From: Rhizobium indicum
GTDB taxonomy: Bacteria > Pseudomonadota > Alphaproteobacteria > Rhizobiales > Rhizobiaceae
Direction of reading: 5' to 3'
DNA length: 64,000 bases
Assembly: GCF_005862305.2 (NCBI RefSeq)
Contig: NZ_CP054021.1
Coordinates: 4,443,501-4,507,500, forward strand
Under the pieces are notes generated by a model. That model was given only the letters and a program-made list of their open reading frames with translations. It was not told the origin of the DNA and did not search any database. Position numbers and translations under genes: made by a program. How positions within the stretch are numbered: position 1 is the first letter of the stretch; the number at the start of each line of letters is the position of its first letter. Below are positions 8,881 to 16,425 of this stretch, piece after piece.

Positions 8881-10206
8881 TCAGAGGGCCAGGAGTGGCT
8901 GGCTTGGGTAGAGCCAACCCATGACCGCCTTTCTCATCGAACTCGCCAACTCATCGTGGTGAATCTCTAATGCGGATTTCGCCTCGTCAGCGGAGAGCCA
9001 ACCGTCACTCAAGCGCCATCGGCGATAGAACAAGACATCGAGACGATGGCGTCGGAAATCTTCTGCCATGCTCCGCAGATCGCTGGGCTTTTCTGGCGGC
9101 ATCGCTTCGGCATCGGGAGGTAGGTCAGACTTATCGGAGTGCTCACCATTCGGCGTCTGAACCACCCAAGTCTCCTCATCCGCGGCGGTGACAATCGCGT
9201 CTATCTGAGAGCGGATGTCGTCCGGCACGTTCGCGGCGGCGTCGAAAGCCGCCGTGATAAATCTGGCATCGCTCGCGAAATGGAGGTTCAACGTCGACGG
9301 ATTGTACCGCCAGAGGACTGTTTCAGCAGCTTTCGTCCAAGACCCCGCTTGCACAAGTCCGAGAGCCTCCAGAACCGAGTATGCGTTGACCGTGGCGCAC
9401 GCCGGGCCGGCCCCGTTGGCAGCGGCGATGTTGGCTACTGGCACGCTATCGGGGTCGTCCGCCTTCAGCGACAGAACGCGTCTGTCCAACTTTCGGAATC
9501 GCAGTTCGCCGTTCTGGTCGGCCACGTAGATGACCGCGGTCGAGATATCGTCCCACCTTGGCGGCGGCTCGGGACGTTCGGGAAATCGCCGCGGCTTGGC
9601 TCCCCCGACAAATTCGTGCGCCTGTCCCATCGCAACAAGCGCCGCACACCCGACCTCATAGGCGGTTATGTGGTAATGTTGCCAACCTATCTCGTCCTTG
9701 TAAGGTAATCCGTACGACAAATATACGGCAACTGCCCGAGCCCAGGCGGCGAAATCGTTTGCGTGCTTTTTGTTGTGCAGCTCCATGGCACGCGTCGCAG
9801 ACTCCGCCATGAAACTCGGCGTGCCGTATATTCCGGTGATCATCAGCCCAATCTCGTGATCGACATCGAGGCTCTCCCAGTGGAGACCCGTCTCGCCAAG
9901 CAGTTCGACTTCGGCGAGGTGAGCCTCGGATGCCTCGACTAATCCCTCAAGGGATCGTCCGGGGACCGTGAAGGTCGAGCCGTTCTCGAACTCGACGACG
10001 ATCCGGCCTGTCGACTGATCGTAGTAGGCACCCTTTGGAGTCGGGTGTTTCAGTCGCCAATATGCGTCGCGTGCGCTCCCGGCCATAATACGGCGTCCCA
10101 GCGGGTCAAAGCCGATTTCGTCCAGACCCAACCCAAGCGACCTCTCCCGGTCGGGTTCCGTTTTGATGCGATGATAGCGCCGCCTTCCCCGCCCCTTGCT
10201 CGCCAT
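8881..10206 (-). CDS. DUF2442-domain protein, partner of the AAA+ protease
   Basis: A 441-residue protein. Residues 1-25 are very basic. Residues 60-131 form a DUF2442-like domain with the typical strand pairs (YYDQSTGRIVVEF, then STFTVPGRSLEGLVEA) and the ending GLHWESLDVDHEIG. DUF2442 is best known as a small stand-alone protein often paired with DUF4160 in toxin-antitoxin-like modules. The remaining 310 residues are helical, with no family I recognise. The ATG directly follows the stop of the AAA+ protease gene (TAGATG), implying stoichiometric, coupled translation. Plausible roles are substrate adaptor or target of the protease; this is inference from gene order. Confidence 0.7.
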   Translation of the reverse strand: MASKGRGRRRYHRIKTEPDRERSLGLGLDEIGFDPLGRRIMAGSARDAYWRLKHPTPKGAYYDQSTGRIVVEFENGSTFTVPGRSLEGLVEASEAHLAEVELLGETGLHWESLDVDHEIGLMITGIYGTPSFMAESATRAMELHNKKHANDFAAWARAVAVYLSYGLPYKDEIGWQHYHITAYEVGCAALVAMGQAHEFVGGAKPRRFPERPEPPPRWDDISTAVIYVADQNGELRFRKLDRRVLSLKADDPDSVPVANIAAANGAGPACATVNAYSVLEALGLVQAGSWTKAAETVLWRYNPSTLNLHFASDARFITAAFDAAANVPDDIRSQIDAIVTAADEETWVVQTPNGEHSDKSDLPPDAEAMPPEKPSDLRSMAEDFRRHRLDVLFYRRWRLSDGWLSADEAKSALEIHHDELASSMRKAVMGWLYPSQPLLAL

Positions 10207-12183
10207 CTACCCCCCCGCGCTGCGACGAGGCAGCTTCGCAAGGCTGACCGTCGGCATCCGGTACCGTCGTACGATCTCGGCGACTTCCTCGCCGGACAAC
10301 GTTCGCCTTCCCATCAAACGCTCGACGATGGCGTCGAGGGTGGCTCGACGGGCTTGAACGATGGACTTCACGCGGCCGAACTCGTTCTGTAAGACGTCGT
10401 GAACACGCCTCCGGAACTCTGGGTGATAGGCTCGCAACCGCTCGAGCTGCTCCTGGGAACCTTCGACGAGGAGCGTGTGCCCCATCCCAAGAGCGCCCTC
10501 AAGCATGGTAGCAAGCTCCGTCGCCCTGTTGAGGTCCGCGTCTTCAGAGCCCGAAGCGCCGTCGGCAAACCGACCGAAAACTTCCATTTCAGCGGCGATC
10601 CCGGCGAGGCAAACCGCGATTGCGTTCAAATACTCGGTCCGCGTCTTTGGTCGAGCATCTATTTGGCCGTACCGCACGTAGCCTAATTGGCCGGATTTGC
10701 CTTCGATCCGGTATTGGGAAATCTTGACCTCCATCACCTCTCCGTGGCCGATTTCAATAGATACCAGGGCATGACCTGCTTCATGGACAGCGAGAGCGCG
10801 AACGATTTCTTCCGAAAGCTCTGTCAACGTTCTCAGTTGGGCAATGATGTGGGTTCCCGAAAGAACCTCGACACGGCGTCGCGCTGCCCGTCTGGCGTCA
10901 CGAGCGAGTTGTTCAATATCAGCACCCGAAAAACCCTCAGTGGCCATGCCGAACATCTCGGCTTGTGAGTGATCAAGCTCAATGCCGCTGTGGAATTTCA
11001 GAATCGACAGTCGGGAATGCTTGTCGGGCAAGGTGATTTGGTAATGGCGGTCCAGCCGTCCCGCACGCCGGATTGCCGGATCGAGGCTGTCCGGGTGGTT
11101 ACATGCCGCGACGACCACCACACCTTCCCGACCATGAAAACCGTCGAGGAGCTCGAGAAAACCGGAGATCGCGGCCGTCATGTAGGCTCTGTTGTGATCA
11201 CGGATGTTCCGGCTGCCAAAGGCGTCGACCTCGTCCACGAACAAAATCGCCGGCGCTTTCGATTTGGCTTCTTCGAAAGCCTTACGCATGGCTTGCAAAA
11301 AGTCGTCAAGCGAACCCGCGCTTTGCCAAGTAGAAAAAGACCCGGCGACAATGGATACGCCACAGCTGATTTGTAGCGCACGCATGAACGTCGTCTTTCC
11401 GGTTCCTGTCGGACCAGAAAGCAAGACCCCATCGTCCACATCCGCCCATTCGATGCGGCCCGATCGGTAATCTTCGATGTCCCGGGCGAGATTATTCCCC
11501 CACTCCACCACCGGTCCGTACCCGTGCATGTCCGCGAGCGTCGGAACGGCGACCTTGGCCACCGACGCAACGGTCGGCGTGCCGGGTCGCGGATACTGCC
11601 TCAACCTTTGCAATGCGAGCGCAGGCGACCGACCTTCCTGGAAGGCCTTGTCCAGGCGAGACCACGGATCAGACAGTAGCAGCTCGACGTCCCTGTTGCT
11701 AATCGGCATTCCGAAGCGTTTGAGAGCCGCCTCCACATGCCGTCTGCTTCTCAACGGAACGTCCACCACCGCGTCACCAAAGAGTTTTGCCTCGTCATCC
11801 AACTCCTTCTTGGGCTCTCTAAGGAAGATTGCCTGCTCTTTCCTCAGGACTTCAAACTGGTCGCGATTGGAGTAGCGACCGCCCCAATCGGAGACGAACG
11901 GTGGCGTTCCCACCTTGTAGTTCCCGATCCCATTTAGAAAGACCCGAGCCGCCGCAGTGTAGACGGGAATGCATCCTTCCTCCGACAGGCAGAGGATCAA
12001 ATTGAACTTCGCGTTCTTCCTGTTCCACGGCCGGGCTGCCGCAGCGATCCCGCAAAAGGCGATATAGATCGGAAGGGTCATGAAGTTCTCGTCGTCAGGT
12101 AGACTGAGCTTCCACGGTGGGCGCGGCTTGCTGTTGGACGGCGGCATCGACTTTACGATCTCAAGAAATTCCACGATATCCAT
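10207..12183 (-). CDS. soluble AAA+ ATPase fused to an M41 (FtsH-type) zinc metalloprotease
   Basis: About 658 residues. The first 210 are of unknown fold and have no transmembrane segment, unlike true FtsH. Then come Walker A (SGPTGTGKTT, about 257-266), Walker B (ILFVDEVDAFG), sensor 1 (ACNHPDS) and arginine-finger region (RRAGRLDR). The protease domain has the zinc motif HEAGH near 468 and the third-ligand region SGSEDADLNRAT near 547, so it should be an active metalloprotease. Start choice is ATG 12183; a TTG immediately upstream (12186) is possible. The next gene starts directly at its stop. It is the likely engine of the leftward cluster, using ATP to unfold and cleave protein. Confidence 0.85.
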   Translation of the reverse strand: MDIVEFLEIVKSMPPSNSKPRPPWKLSLPDDENFMTLPIYIAFCGIAAAARPWNRKNAKFNLILCLSEEGCIPVYTAAARVFLNGIGNYKVGTPPFVSDWGGRYSNRDQFEVLRKEQAIFLREPKKELDDEAKLFGDAVVDVPLRSRRHVEAALKRFGMPISNRDVELLLSDPWSRLDKAFQEGRSPALALQRLRQYPRPGTPTVASVAKVAVPTLADMHGYGPVVEWGNNLARDIEDYRSGRIEWADVDDGVLLSGPTGTGKTTFMRALQISCGVSIVAGSFSTWQSAGSLDDFLQAMRKAFEEAKSKAPAILFVDEVDAFGSRNIRDHNRAYMTAAISGFLELLDGFHGREGVVVVAACNHPDSLDPAIRRAGRLDRHYQITLPDKHSRLSILKFHSGIELDHSQAEMFGMATEGFSGADIEQLARDARRAARRRVEVLSGTHIIAQLRTLTELSEEIVRALAVHEAGHALVSIEIGHGEVMEVKISQYRIEGKSGQLGYVRYGQIDARPKTRTEYLNAIAVCLAGIAAEMEVFGRFADGASGSEDADLNRATELATMLEGALGMGHTLLVEGSQEQLERLRAYHPEFRRRVHDVLQNEFGRVKSIVQARRATLDAIVERLMGRRTLSGEEVAEIVRRYRMPTVSLAKLPRRSAGG

Positions 12184-12323
12184 CAATGCAAGTCCTCTGG
12201 TGGGCCAGCTTTCTCCCGGAGCCGTTCACGCCAACATTCACAGCCAGTGACGGTGGACTTAGCGGTATTCCTGTTCCACGGCCGCGGCTTGGCGAGGCTC
12301 CCGGTGAAAACCGGCATGGTCAT
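12183..12323 (-). CDS. possible 46-residue ORF overlapping the AAA+ protease start
   Basis: An open frame beginning MTMPVFTGSLAKPRPWNRN whose TGA stop overlaps the ATG of the AAA+ protease gene, an arrangement that would couple translation. Its segment RPWNRNTAK resembles RPWNRKNAK near residue 52 of the protease, and the DNA shares 17 identical bases there. It could be a real small protein, or a degenerate copy of the protease gene's 5' part. No domain is recognised. Confidence 0.3.
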   Translation of the reverse strand: MTMPVFTGSLAKPRPWNRNTAKSTVTGCECWRERLREKAGPPEDLH

Positions 12324-12424
12324 GACTACACCGTCGACCGGGTTGCCGGATTTCTGCGTTGCGCGTGGTTTGCCGCCGAGGGGGCTCGTCGCTTTTGTGT
12401 CGTCCTCAGTTAGCAAGTCCGGGA

Positions 12425-12787
12425 TCAAATCGTGTCCTCCAGCGGGTAGGAAGCCCGGCGCAGCCGCTCGCCCCAGTATCCTGGCTCGACGCGGGTGCCG
12501 AGACGGTACCAGCGGCTCAACGTCCGCGCGATTCCGCGGTTCGGGTCGAAGTAGAATAGTTCGCTTGAGAACGCTGGTCTGCCGTCTGAGATCAGGGGGT
12601 GTCCCAACGGACGACCGATAAGGCATGGAACGACACGCTTCCCCAGGGTCCAGCTGTTGAACGCCGCACTCGGCGCGTCGGCGTCGGCGCAATGATTGAT
12701 GTCCGCCAGATCGTCTGCGAGCCGTCGCAGTTTTCCGACCAATAAAGGGTGGGGCCTTCCCAGCCATTCGGGAACTGACTCGTTCAT
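12425..12787 (-). CDS. DUF6634 family protein
   Basis: A 120-residue protein with the features of DUF6634 proteins frequent in rhizobia: an N-terminal helix HPLLVGKLRRLADDLADI, a central RVVPCLIGRPLGHPL segment, and the ending ARTLSRWYRLGTR. Function of the family is unknown. The ATG at 12787 has a strong ribosome binding site (GAGGA, seven bases away). Earlier in-frame starts (12817 ATG, 12838 TTG) would run into the operator region and are less likely. It is the first gene of the leftward cluster, facing the XRE regulator. Confidence 0.7.
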   Translation of the reverse strand: MNESVPEWLGRPHPLLVGKLRRLADDLADINHCADADAPSAAFNSWTLGKRVVPCLIGRPLGHPLISDGRPAFSSELFYFDPNRGIARTLSRWYRLGTRVEPGYWGERLRRASYPLEDTI

Positions 12788-12849
12788 TTGTTTGTCCTCA
12801 GAATCGATTGTCGTCATATTTTTTACATTTGATTCCAAATTTGGTCGTC

Positions 12850-12879
12850 AATGTCAAATGAAAGACGCCATTTGACATT
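12850..12879. promoter_or_regulatory. 11-bp inverted-repeat operator between XRE regulator and leftward cluster
   Basis: AATGTCAAATG (12850-12860) and CATTTGACATT (12869-12879) are perfect inverted repeats separated by eight bases. Each arm contains a TTGACA hexamer in opposite orientation, so the operator would overlap the -35 boxes of both divergent promoters. A short palindrome CCAAATTTGG (12835-12844) lies next to it on the leftward side. The adjacent XRE protein is the obvious ligand, implying joint autoregulation. Confidence 0.65.
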
Positions 12880-12906
12880 CGTGTTTTCCCCCGGTTCTTC
12901 GAATTT

Positions 12907-13464
12907 ATGAAGTTCTACGCTCCTCCCGATGCACTACGGGCGGCCCGCGCATTGTCGCGGCTGTCGCAGCAGGAGCTATCCAAGAACATCCAGGTTAGCC
13001 GTCAAAGCATTTCTGCCGCAGAGAACGACGCATCTGCTCCGTTCCCGACGGTGTCAAAAATGCGAGGGTTCTACGAGGACAGAGGGCTGCAGTTCGTGGG
13101 TGTGATTGATATCGATACCGGAGCGATCAATGCCGCCGGGGTGTGTTGGCGGCTCCCCGAGAGGTTCCCACCACCTCAGGCTGAGGCGTCAAAATATCAC
13201 ACCGAGCCGCATGGCACGGCGTTCGTGGCTGCAAGGAGCCTTTTAGGCGCGAGTAGAGCGGATGTCGCTAGCAACTCAAACATTGGACTCAAGGATTTAG
13301 CAGCTCTTGAGGCGGGAAGCACATATTCGGGCGACGAGTACCAGCGCTTGCGGGCCTACTATATTGAGGCAGGCATCGAATTCATGGGCGCGGGGGACGT
13401 TCGCACAGGACTTTATTATGGAGTCGGTGTTCGTCGGGCCAGTTCAAATCCCACGGCTGATTGA
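12907..13464 (+). CDS. XRE-family regulator with two tandem HTH-like domains
   Basis: A 185-residue regulator. The first Cro/C1-type helix-turn-helix spans about residues 8-40 (LRAARALSRLSQQELSKNIQ and VSRQSISAAEN). After a linker, a second, more degenerate copy spans about 98-135 (FVAARSLLGASRADVASN and ALEAGSTYS). Each HTH is followed by the same type of strand (RGLQFVGV; AGIEFMGAG), so the protein looks like an internal duplication. It faces the DUF6634/AAA+ protease cluster across a perfect inverted repeat and probably represses both units. Confidence 0.8.
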   Translation: MKFYAPPDALRAARALSRLSQQELSKNIQVSRQSISAAENDASAPFPTVSKMRGFYEDRGLQFVGVIDIDTGAINAAGVCWRLPERFPPPQAEASKYHTEPHGTAFVAARSLLGASRADVASNSNIGLKDLAALEAGSTYSGDEYQRLRAYYIEAGIEFMGAGDVRTGLYYGVGVRRASSNPTAD

Positions 13465-13485
13465 AGTGGGTGGGATAGGTGCGCC

Positions 13486-14058
13486 TCAGACGATGGTGCG
13501 ACCTTGCTTCTGTTTCCGAGATTCGGCTCGTGCGTCTAGGAGGCGATCCAGCGCACCAAGTTTCGCCTCTTCGATGGTGCCGTACATTCTGGGGTCGTTT
13601 CGTACGTACTCACCATCGAAACGGTTCTCTTTCCGAATGGTAACACCGAAGCCCGGACCCTTTTTCCAAATTGAGAGGTTGTAACCCCGGGCATTGATGA
13701 ACGGGTTGCCAATCCTAGAGGTCTTCCACTCCCGCTTGGGCCAGTCATTTTTTATCCGCAGGTCGTCTCGGTATTCACGCTCGCGCTTTTCAGGGCCGCA
13801 GTAGTCATCCTTCTGTAGAGCCTCCGCGCACTTCAACCCAACGAGGATGACGTCAGGCACCGTGGCGTGAACCAACACGTGGGCGAAACGAACACGCGCA
13901 TGCTGGCACATTTCGCAGCGTGCATCCTCAGCACCCATGTCCTTGAACGTTGAAAAGCGCCATCCCTCGCGAGGAAACGACTCGTCCTGCCATCTTCCTG
14001 TATCCATCCGGTGGACCAGTTCCGCACTGTCATCACCTTCTCTGAAGCCAGACATCAT
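13486..14058 (-). CDS. hypothetical protein with a CxxC/His cluster
   Basis: A 190-residue protein of a family seen in rhizobial accessory regions. Around residues 50-85 it has CEMCQHARVRFAHVLVHA followed by VGLKCAEAL, a possible zinc-binding arrangement. A Trp-rich and Arg-rich second half (KNDWPKREWKTSRIGNPFIN) may bind nucleic acid. The ATG at 14058 is chosen for its GGGAGGGA ribosome binding site; the frame is open to 14151. It is convergent with the XRE gene, separated by 21 bases. No function is assigned. Confidence 0.6.
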   Translation of the reverse strand: MMSGFREGDDSAELVHRMDTGRWQDESFPREGWRFSTFKDMGAEDARCEMCQHARVRFAHVLVHATVPDVILVGLKCAEALQKDDYCGPEKREREYRDDLRIKNDWPKREWKTSRIGNPFINARGYNLSIWKKGPGFGVTIRKENRFDGEYVRNDPRMYGTIEEAKLGALDRLLDARAESRKQKQGRTIV

Positions 14059-14155
14059 GATTCCCTCCCATGCGCCAGGCGCATGCGCCCTGAAATATTC
14101 GGTAGGATGGAAACATTGAGCGACAGCGTCAAGCCGGCGGCGGCAGGGCAAAAAG

Positions 14156-14173
14156 CTCGGACCTACGGCCGGG
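14156..14173. repeat. hairpin A with ACCTACGG loop
   Basis: CTCGG pairs with CCGGG (one T-G wobble) around the eight-base loop ACCTACGG, followed by GAAAAG. It matches hairpin B 71 bases downstream in loop and 3' flank while the stem bases differ. Confidence 0.55.
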
Positions 14174-14226
14174 AAAAGGCTCCGTCTAGCATCAGAACCG
14201 TTGGAGTGTTATGGACGCTTCATAAG

Positions 14227-14246
14227 CCCCGAACCTACGGTCGGGG
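14227..14246. repeat. hairpin B with ACCTACGG loop
   Basis: CCCCGA pairs perfectly with TCGGGG around the loop ACCTACGG, followed by AAAAG. The stem differs from hairpin A by changes that keep pairing, while the loop is identical. Confidence 0.6.
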
Positions 14247-14280
14247 AAAAGCGACTAACGTCGATAAGGGTCAGCAATAG

Positions 14281-14332
14281 GCCAAGCTTATTTCGACGTG
14301 TAGCGATGGGGCATAGCCGAAATAAGCTTGGC
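14281..14332. repeat. 15-bp perfect inverted repeat at the thyA junction
   Basis: GCCAAGCTTATTTCG (14281-14295) and CGAAATAAGCTTGGC (14318-14332) are exact inverted repeats with a 22-base spacer. There is no T-run, so it is not a standard terminator. It lies about 55 bases before ThyA similarity starts and could be a recombination site or a structured transcript end. Confidence 0.65.
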
Positions 14333-14386
14333 TACGAGAAGTCAGAGATGATACCGAAATTGCAAAAGTACTTACATTCTGGGAAA

Positions 14387-14659
14387 CCATTCAACATCGC
14401 TTCCTATGCGCTGCTGACGATGATGGTGGCTCAGGTGACCGGGCTGAAGCCCGGCGATTTCGTCCACACGCTCGGCGACGCCCATCTCTATCACAACCAT
14501 TTCGACCAGGCGAAGCTGCAGCTGGCTCGCCGGCCGAAGCCGCTGCCGTTCATGCGCATCAAGCCTGGTGTGAAGGACATTTTCGGCTTCACCTTCGACG
14601 ATTTCGAGCTGATCGGCTACGAGGCCGATGCCAGCATCAAGGCGCCGATCGCCGTCTGA
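14387..14659 (+). pseudogene. thyA: thymidylate synthase, C-terminal third only
   Basis: From [20 protein letters not shown] to the end IKAPIAV, this is the last 90 residues of ThyA with conserved nucleotide-binding residues (GDAHLYHNH). The catalytic cysteine (PCQ region) and everything before it are absent and are replaced by unrelated accessory DNA. The frame is open upstream to 14201, and an ATG at 14306 could start a short chimera, but no ThyA activity is possible from it. It keeps its normal place 13 bases before folA. A complete thyA, or thyX, must exist elsewhere unless the strain requires thymidine. Confidence 0.85.
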
Positions 14660-14672
14660 TCCGGGATATTCC

Positions 14673-15191
14673 ATGGCCGACATCCGCAGGACCATTATCG
14701 CCGCCGTTGCCCGCAACGGCATTATCGGCCGCGACGGCGACATGCCGTGGCGGCTTTCGAGCGATCTCAAGCGCTTCAAGGCGATGACATTGGGAAAGCC
14801 TGTCGTGATGGGCCGCAAGACTTACGATTCGATTGGCAAGCCGCTGCCGGGACGGCTGAACGTCGTCATTTCGCGGCAAGCGGCGATAGACCATCCTGAT
14901 GTCTCCATGGCCCATTCGCTGTCCGAGGCGATGGTGGCGGCCGACAGGCTGGCGCTCGAAACCGGCGTCGACGAGATCTGCATTATCGGCGGCGGGCAGG
15001 TCTATGCCCAGGCGATCGGTCTTGCCGACCGGATGTGCATCACGCATGTCGAGGCCGATCTCGACGGAGACGCGTCGTTTCCCGCGATCGATCCCGCCAT
15101 CTGGCAGGCGGGGGAGGCGATCGCGGTTCCGGCCGGCGAAAAGGACAGTTATCCCACGCGTTTCATCGTCTACGAACGCCGTTACGCCTGA
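14673..15191 (+). CDS. folA: dihydrofolate reductase
   Basis: 172 residues, the usual length. It reduces dihydrofolate to tetrahydrofolate with NADPH. Visible motifs are the N-terminal strand TIIAAVARNGIIGRDGDMPW with the substrate-binding Asp region, LKRFKAMTLGKPVVMGRKTY for cofactor binding, and IIGGGQVYAQA near residue 105. It begins 13 bases after the thyA remnant, the ancestral thyA-folA order of rhizobia. The first ATG giving the conserved strand is used; an in-frame ATG 45 bases upstream overlaps thyA and is unlikely. With thyA broken, its promoter may now come from the accessory DNA. Confidence 0.93.
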   Translation: MADIRRTIIAAVARNGIIGRDGDMPWRLSSDLKRFKAMTLGKPVVMGRKTYDSIGKPLPGRLNVVISRQAAIDHPDVSMAHSLSEAMVAADRLALETGVDEICIIGGGQVYAQAIGLADRMCITHVEADLDGDASFPAIDPAIWQAGEAIAVPAGEKDSYPTRFIVYERRYA

Positions 15192-15339
15192 AAATGAACT
15201 ATTTTCCAATTAAATTGACCAAGTTTCTCACGCTGCGTTGAAAGCCGATGCGGTGATACCTATAACGGTCACCAACGCGTCCACCGGTCAGCCCCCACGG
15301 TTTCGGATGTGTGGAGACTTAACGAACAACGAGGTTTTG

Positions 15340-16422
15340 ATGCCCTGGAGCAATCAGAATGGCGGCGGCGGCCCTTGGGGCGGCGGCGGCGGTAATAATC
15401 AGGGACCATGGGGACAGGGGCCGAACCGGCCGCGCGGTGGCGGCGGCAAGGGCGGACCGCCTGATCTGGAAGATATCATCCGGCGCGGCCAGGACCAGCT
15501 GCGCAACATCATCCCCGGCGGCTTCAACGGCGGCGTGGCAGTGATCGTCGTGGCGATTGTCGCCGTCTTCTGGCTGATCCAGTGCATTTATGTCGTGCAG
15601 CCGGACGAGCGCGGCGTCGAACTGCGGTTCGGCAAGCCGAAGGACGAGATTTCCATGCCGGGCCTGCATTTCCACATGTGGCCGATGGAGACCGTGGAGA
15701 CGGTCAAGGTGACCGTGCAGCAATTGAACATCGGGGCGACTTCGGCATCGTCTTCGAACGGCCTGATGCTGTCCAGCGACAAGAGCGTCATCAACGTGCA
15801 GTTCGCTGTCTTCTACACCGTCAGCGATCCCAAGGCCTATCTCTTCAACGTCGAAAATCCGGCAGAGACGCTGCAGCAGGTTTCCGACAGTGCCATGCGT
15901 GAAATCGTCGGCCGACGCCCGGCGCAGGACGCCTTCCGCAGCAATCGTCAGCCGATCGAAGTGGACGTGCTCAATATCCTGCAGGACACGATGAACCGCT
16001 ATGGCGCGGGCGTGACCGTGACCGGCGTGACGATCCAGAACGTGGCGCCGCCGCGGGAAGTCGCCGATGCTTTCGAAGAAGTGCAGCGTGCCGGCCGTGA
16101 CCGCGACAGCACGATCGAAGAGGCCAATCGCTACACGAACCAGAAGCTCGGCCAAGCGCGAGGCGATGCGGCCAGAATCCGTGAAGATGCAGCCGCCTAC
16201 AAGGACCGTGTCGTGAAGGAGGCGGAAGGTGAAGCGCAGCGATTCACCGCGATCAACGACGAATATTCCAAGGCGCCCGACGTGACCCGCAAGCGGTTGT
16301 ATCTCGAAACGATGGAGCAGGTGCTGAAGAATTCCCGGAAGGTCATTATCGACGAGAAGCAGGGCGTCCTGCCCTATCTGCCGCTCAATGAGCTCGGCAA
16401 GCCGGCGCAGCAGGGAGGTTGA
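15340..16422 (+). CDS. hflK: HflK, SPFH-family membrane protease modulator
   Basis: 360 residues. A Gly/Pro/Trp-rich N-terminus (GGGGPWGGGGGNNQGPWGQG) precedes one transmembrane segment (about residues 66-88) and an SPFH/band-7 domain (about 90-300), with a coiled-coil tail. HflK and HflC form a large periplasm-exposed cage around the FtsH protease and restrain its activity. The start MPWSNQ has GAGG five bases upstream; the frame is open further upstream without similarity. hflC starts four bases after the stop. Confidence 0.93.
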   Translation: MPWSNQNGGGGPWGGGGGNNQGPWGQGPNRPRGGGGKGGPPDLEDIIRRGQDQLRNIIPGGFNGGVAVIVVAIVAVFWLIQCIYVVQPDERGVELRFGKPKDEISMPGLHFHMWPMETVETVKVTVQQLNIGATSASSSNGLMLSSDKSVINVQFAVFYTVSDPKAYLFNVENPAETLQQVSDSAMREIVGRRPAQDAFRSNRQPIEVDVLNILQDTMNRYGAGVTVTGVTIQNVAPPREVADAFEEVQRAGRDRDSTIEEANRYTNQKLGQARGDAARIREDAAAYKDRVVKEAEGEAQRFTAINDEYSKAPDVTRKRLYLETMEQVLKNSRKVIIDEKQGVLPYLPLNELGKPAQQGG

Positions 16423-16425
16423 GTC

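Larger units (their letters stand above)
14059..14386. other. junction region between accessory DNA and the thyA remnant
   Basis: No gene is called here. It contains the two matched hairpins (14156-14173, 14227-14246) and the 15-bp inverted repeat (14281-14332) described separately. Reading rightward, ThyA similarity begins at about 14387. Confidence 0.6.

Noticed and set aside
12324..12767. N-terminal part of a 194-codon minus-strand frame
   Set aside because: It overlaps the DUF6634 gene in another frame and is composed of Arg/Pro-rich sequence typical of shadows; only its last 46 codons were retained as a weak call.
14281..14332. Inverted repeat as an intrinsic terminator
   Set aside because: The loop is long (22 bases) and there is no T-run on either strand.
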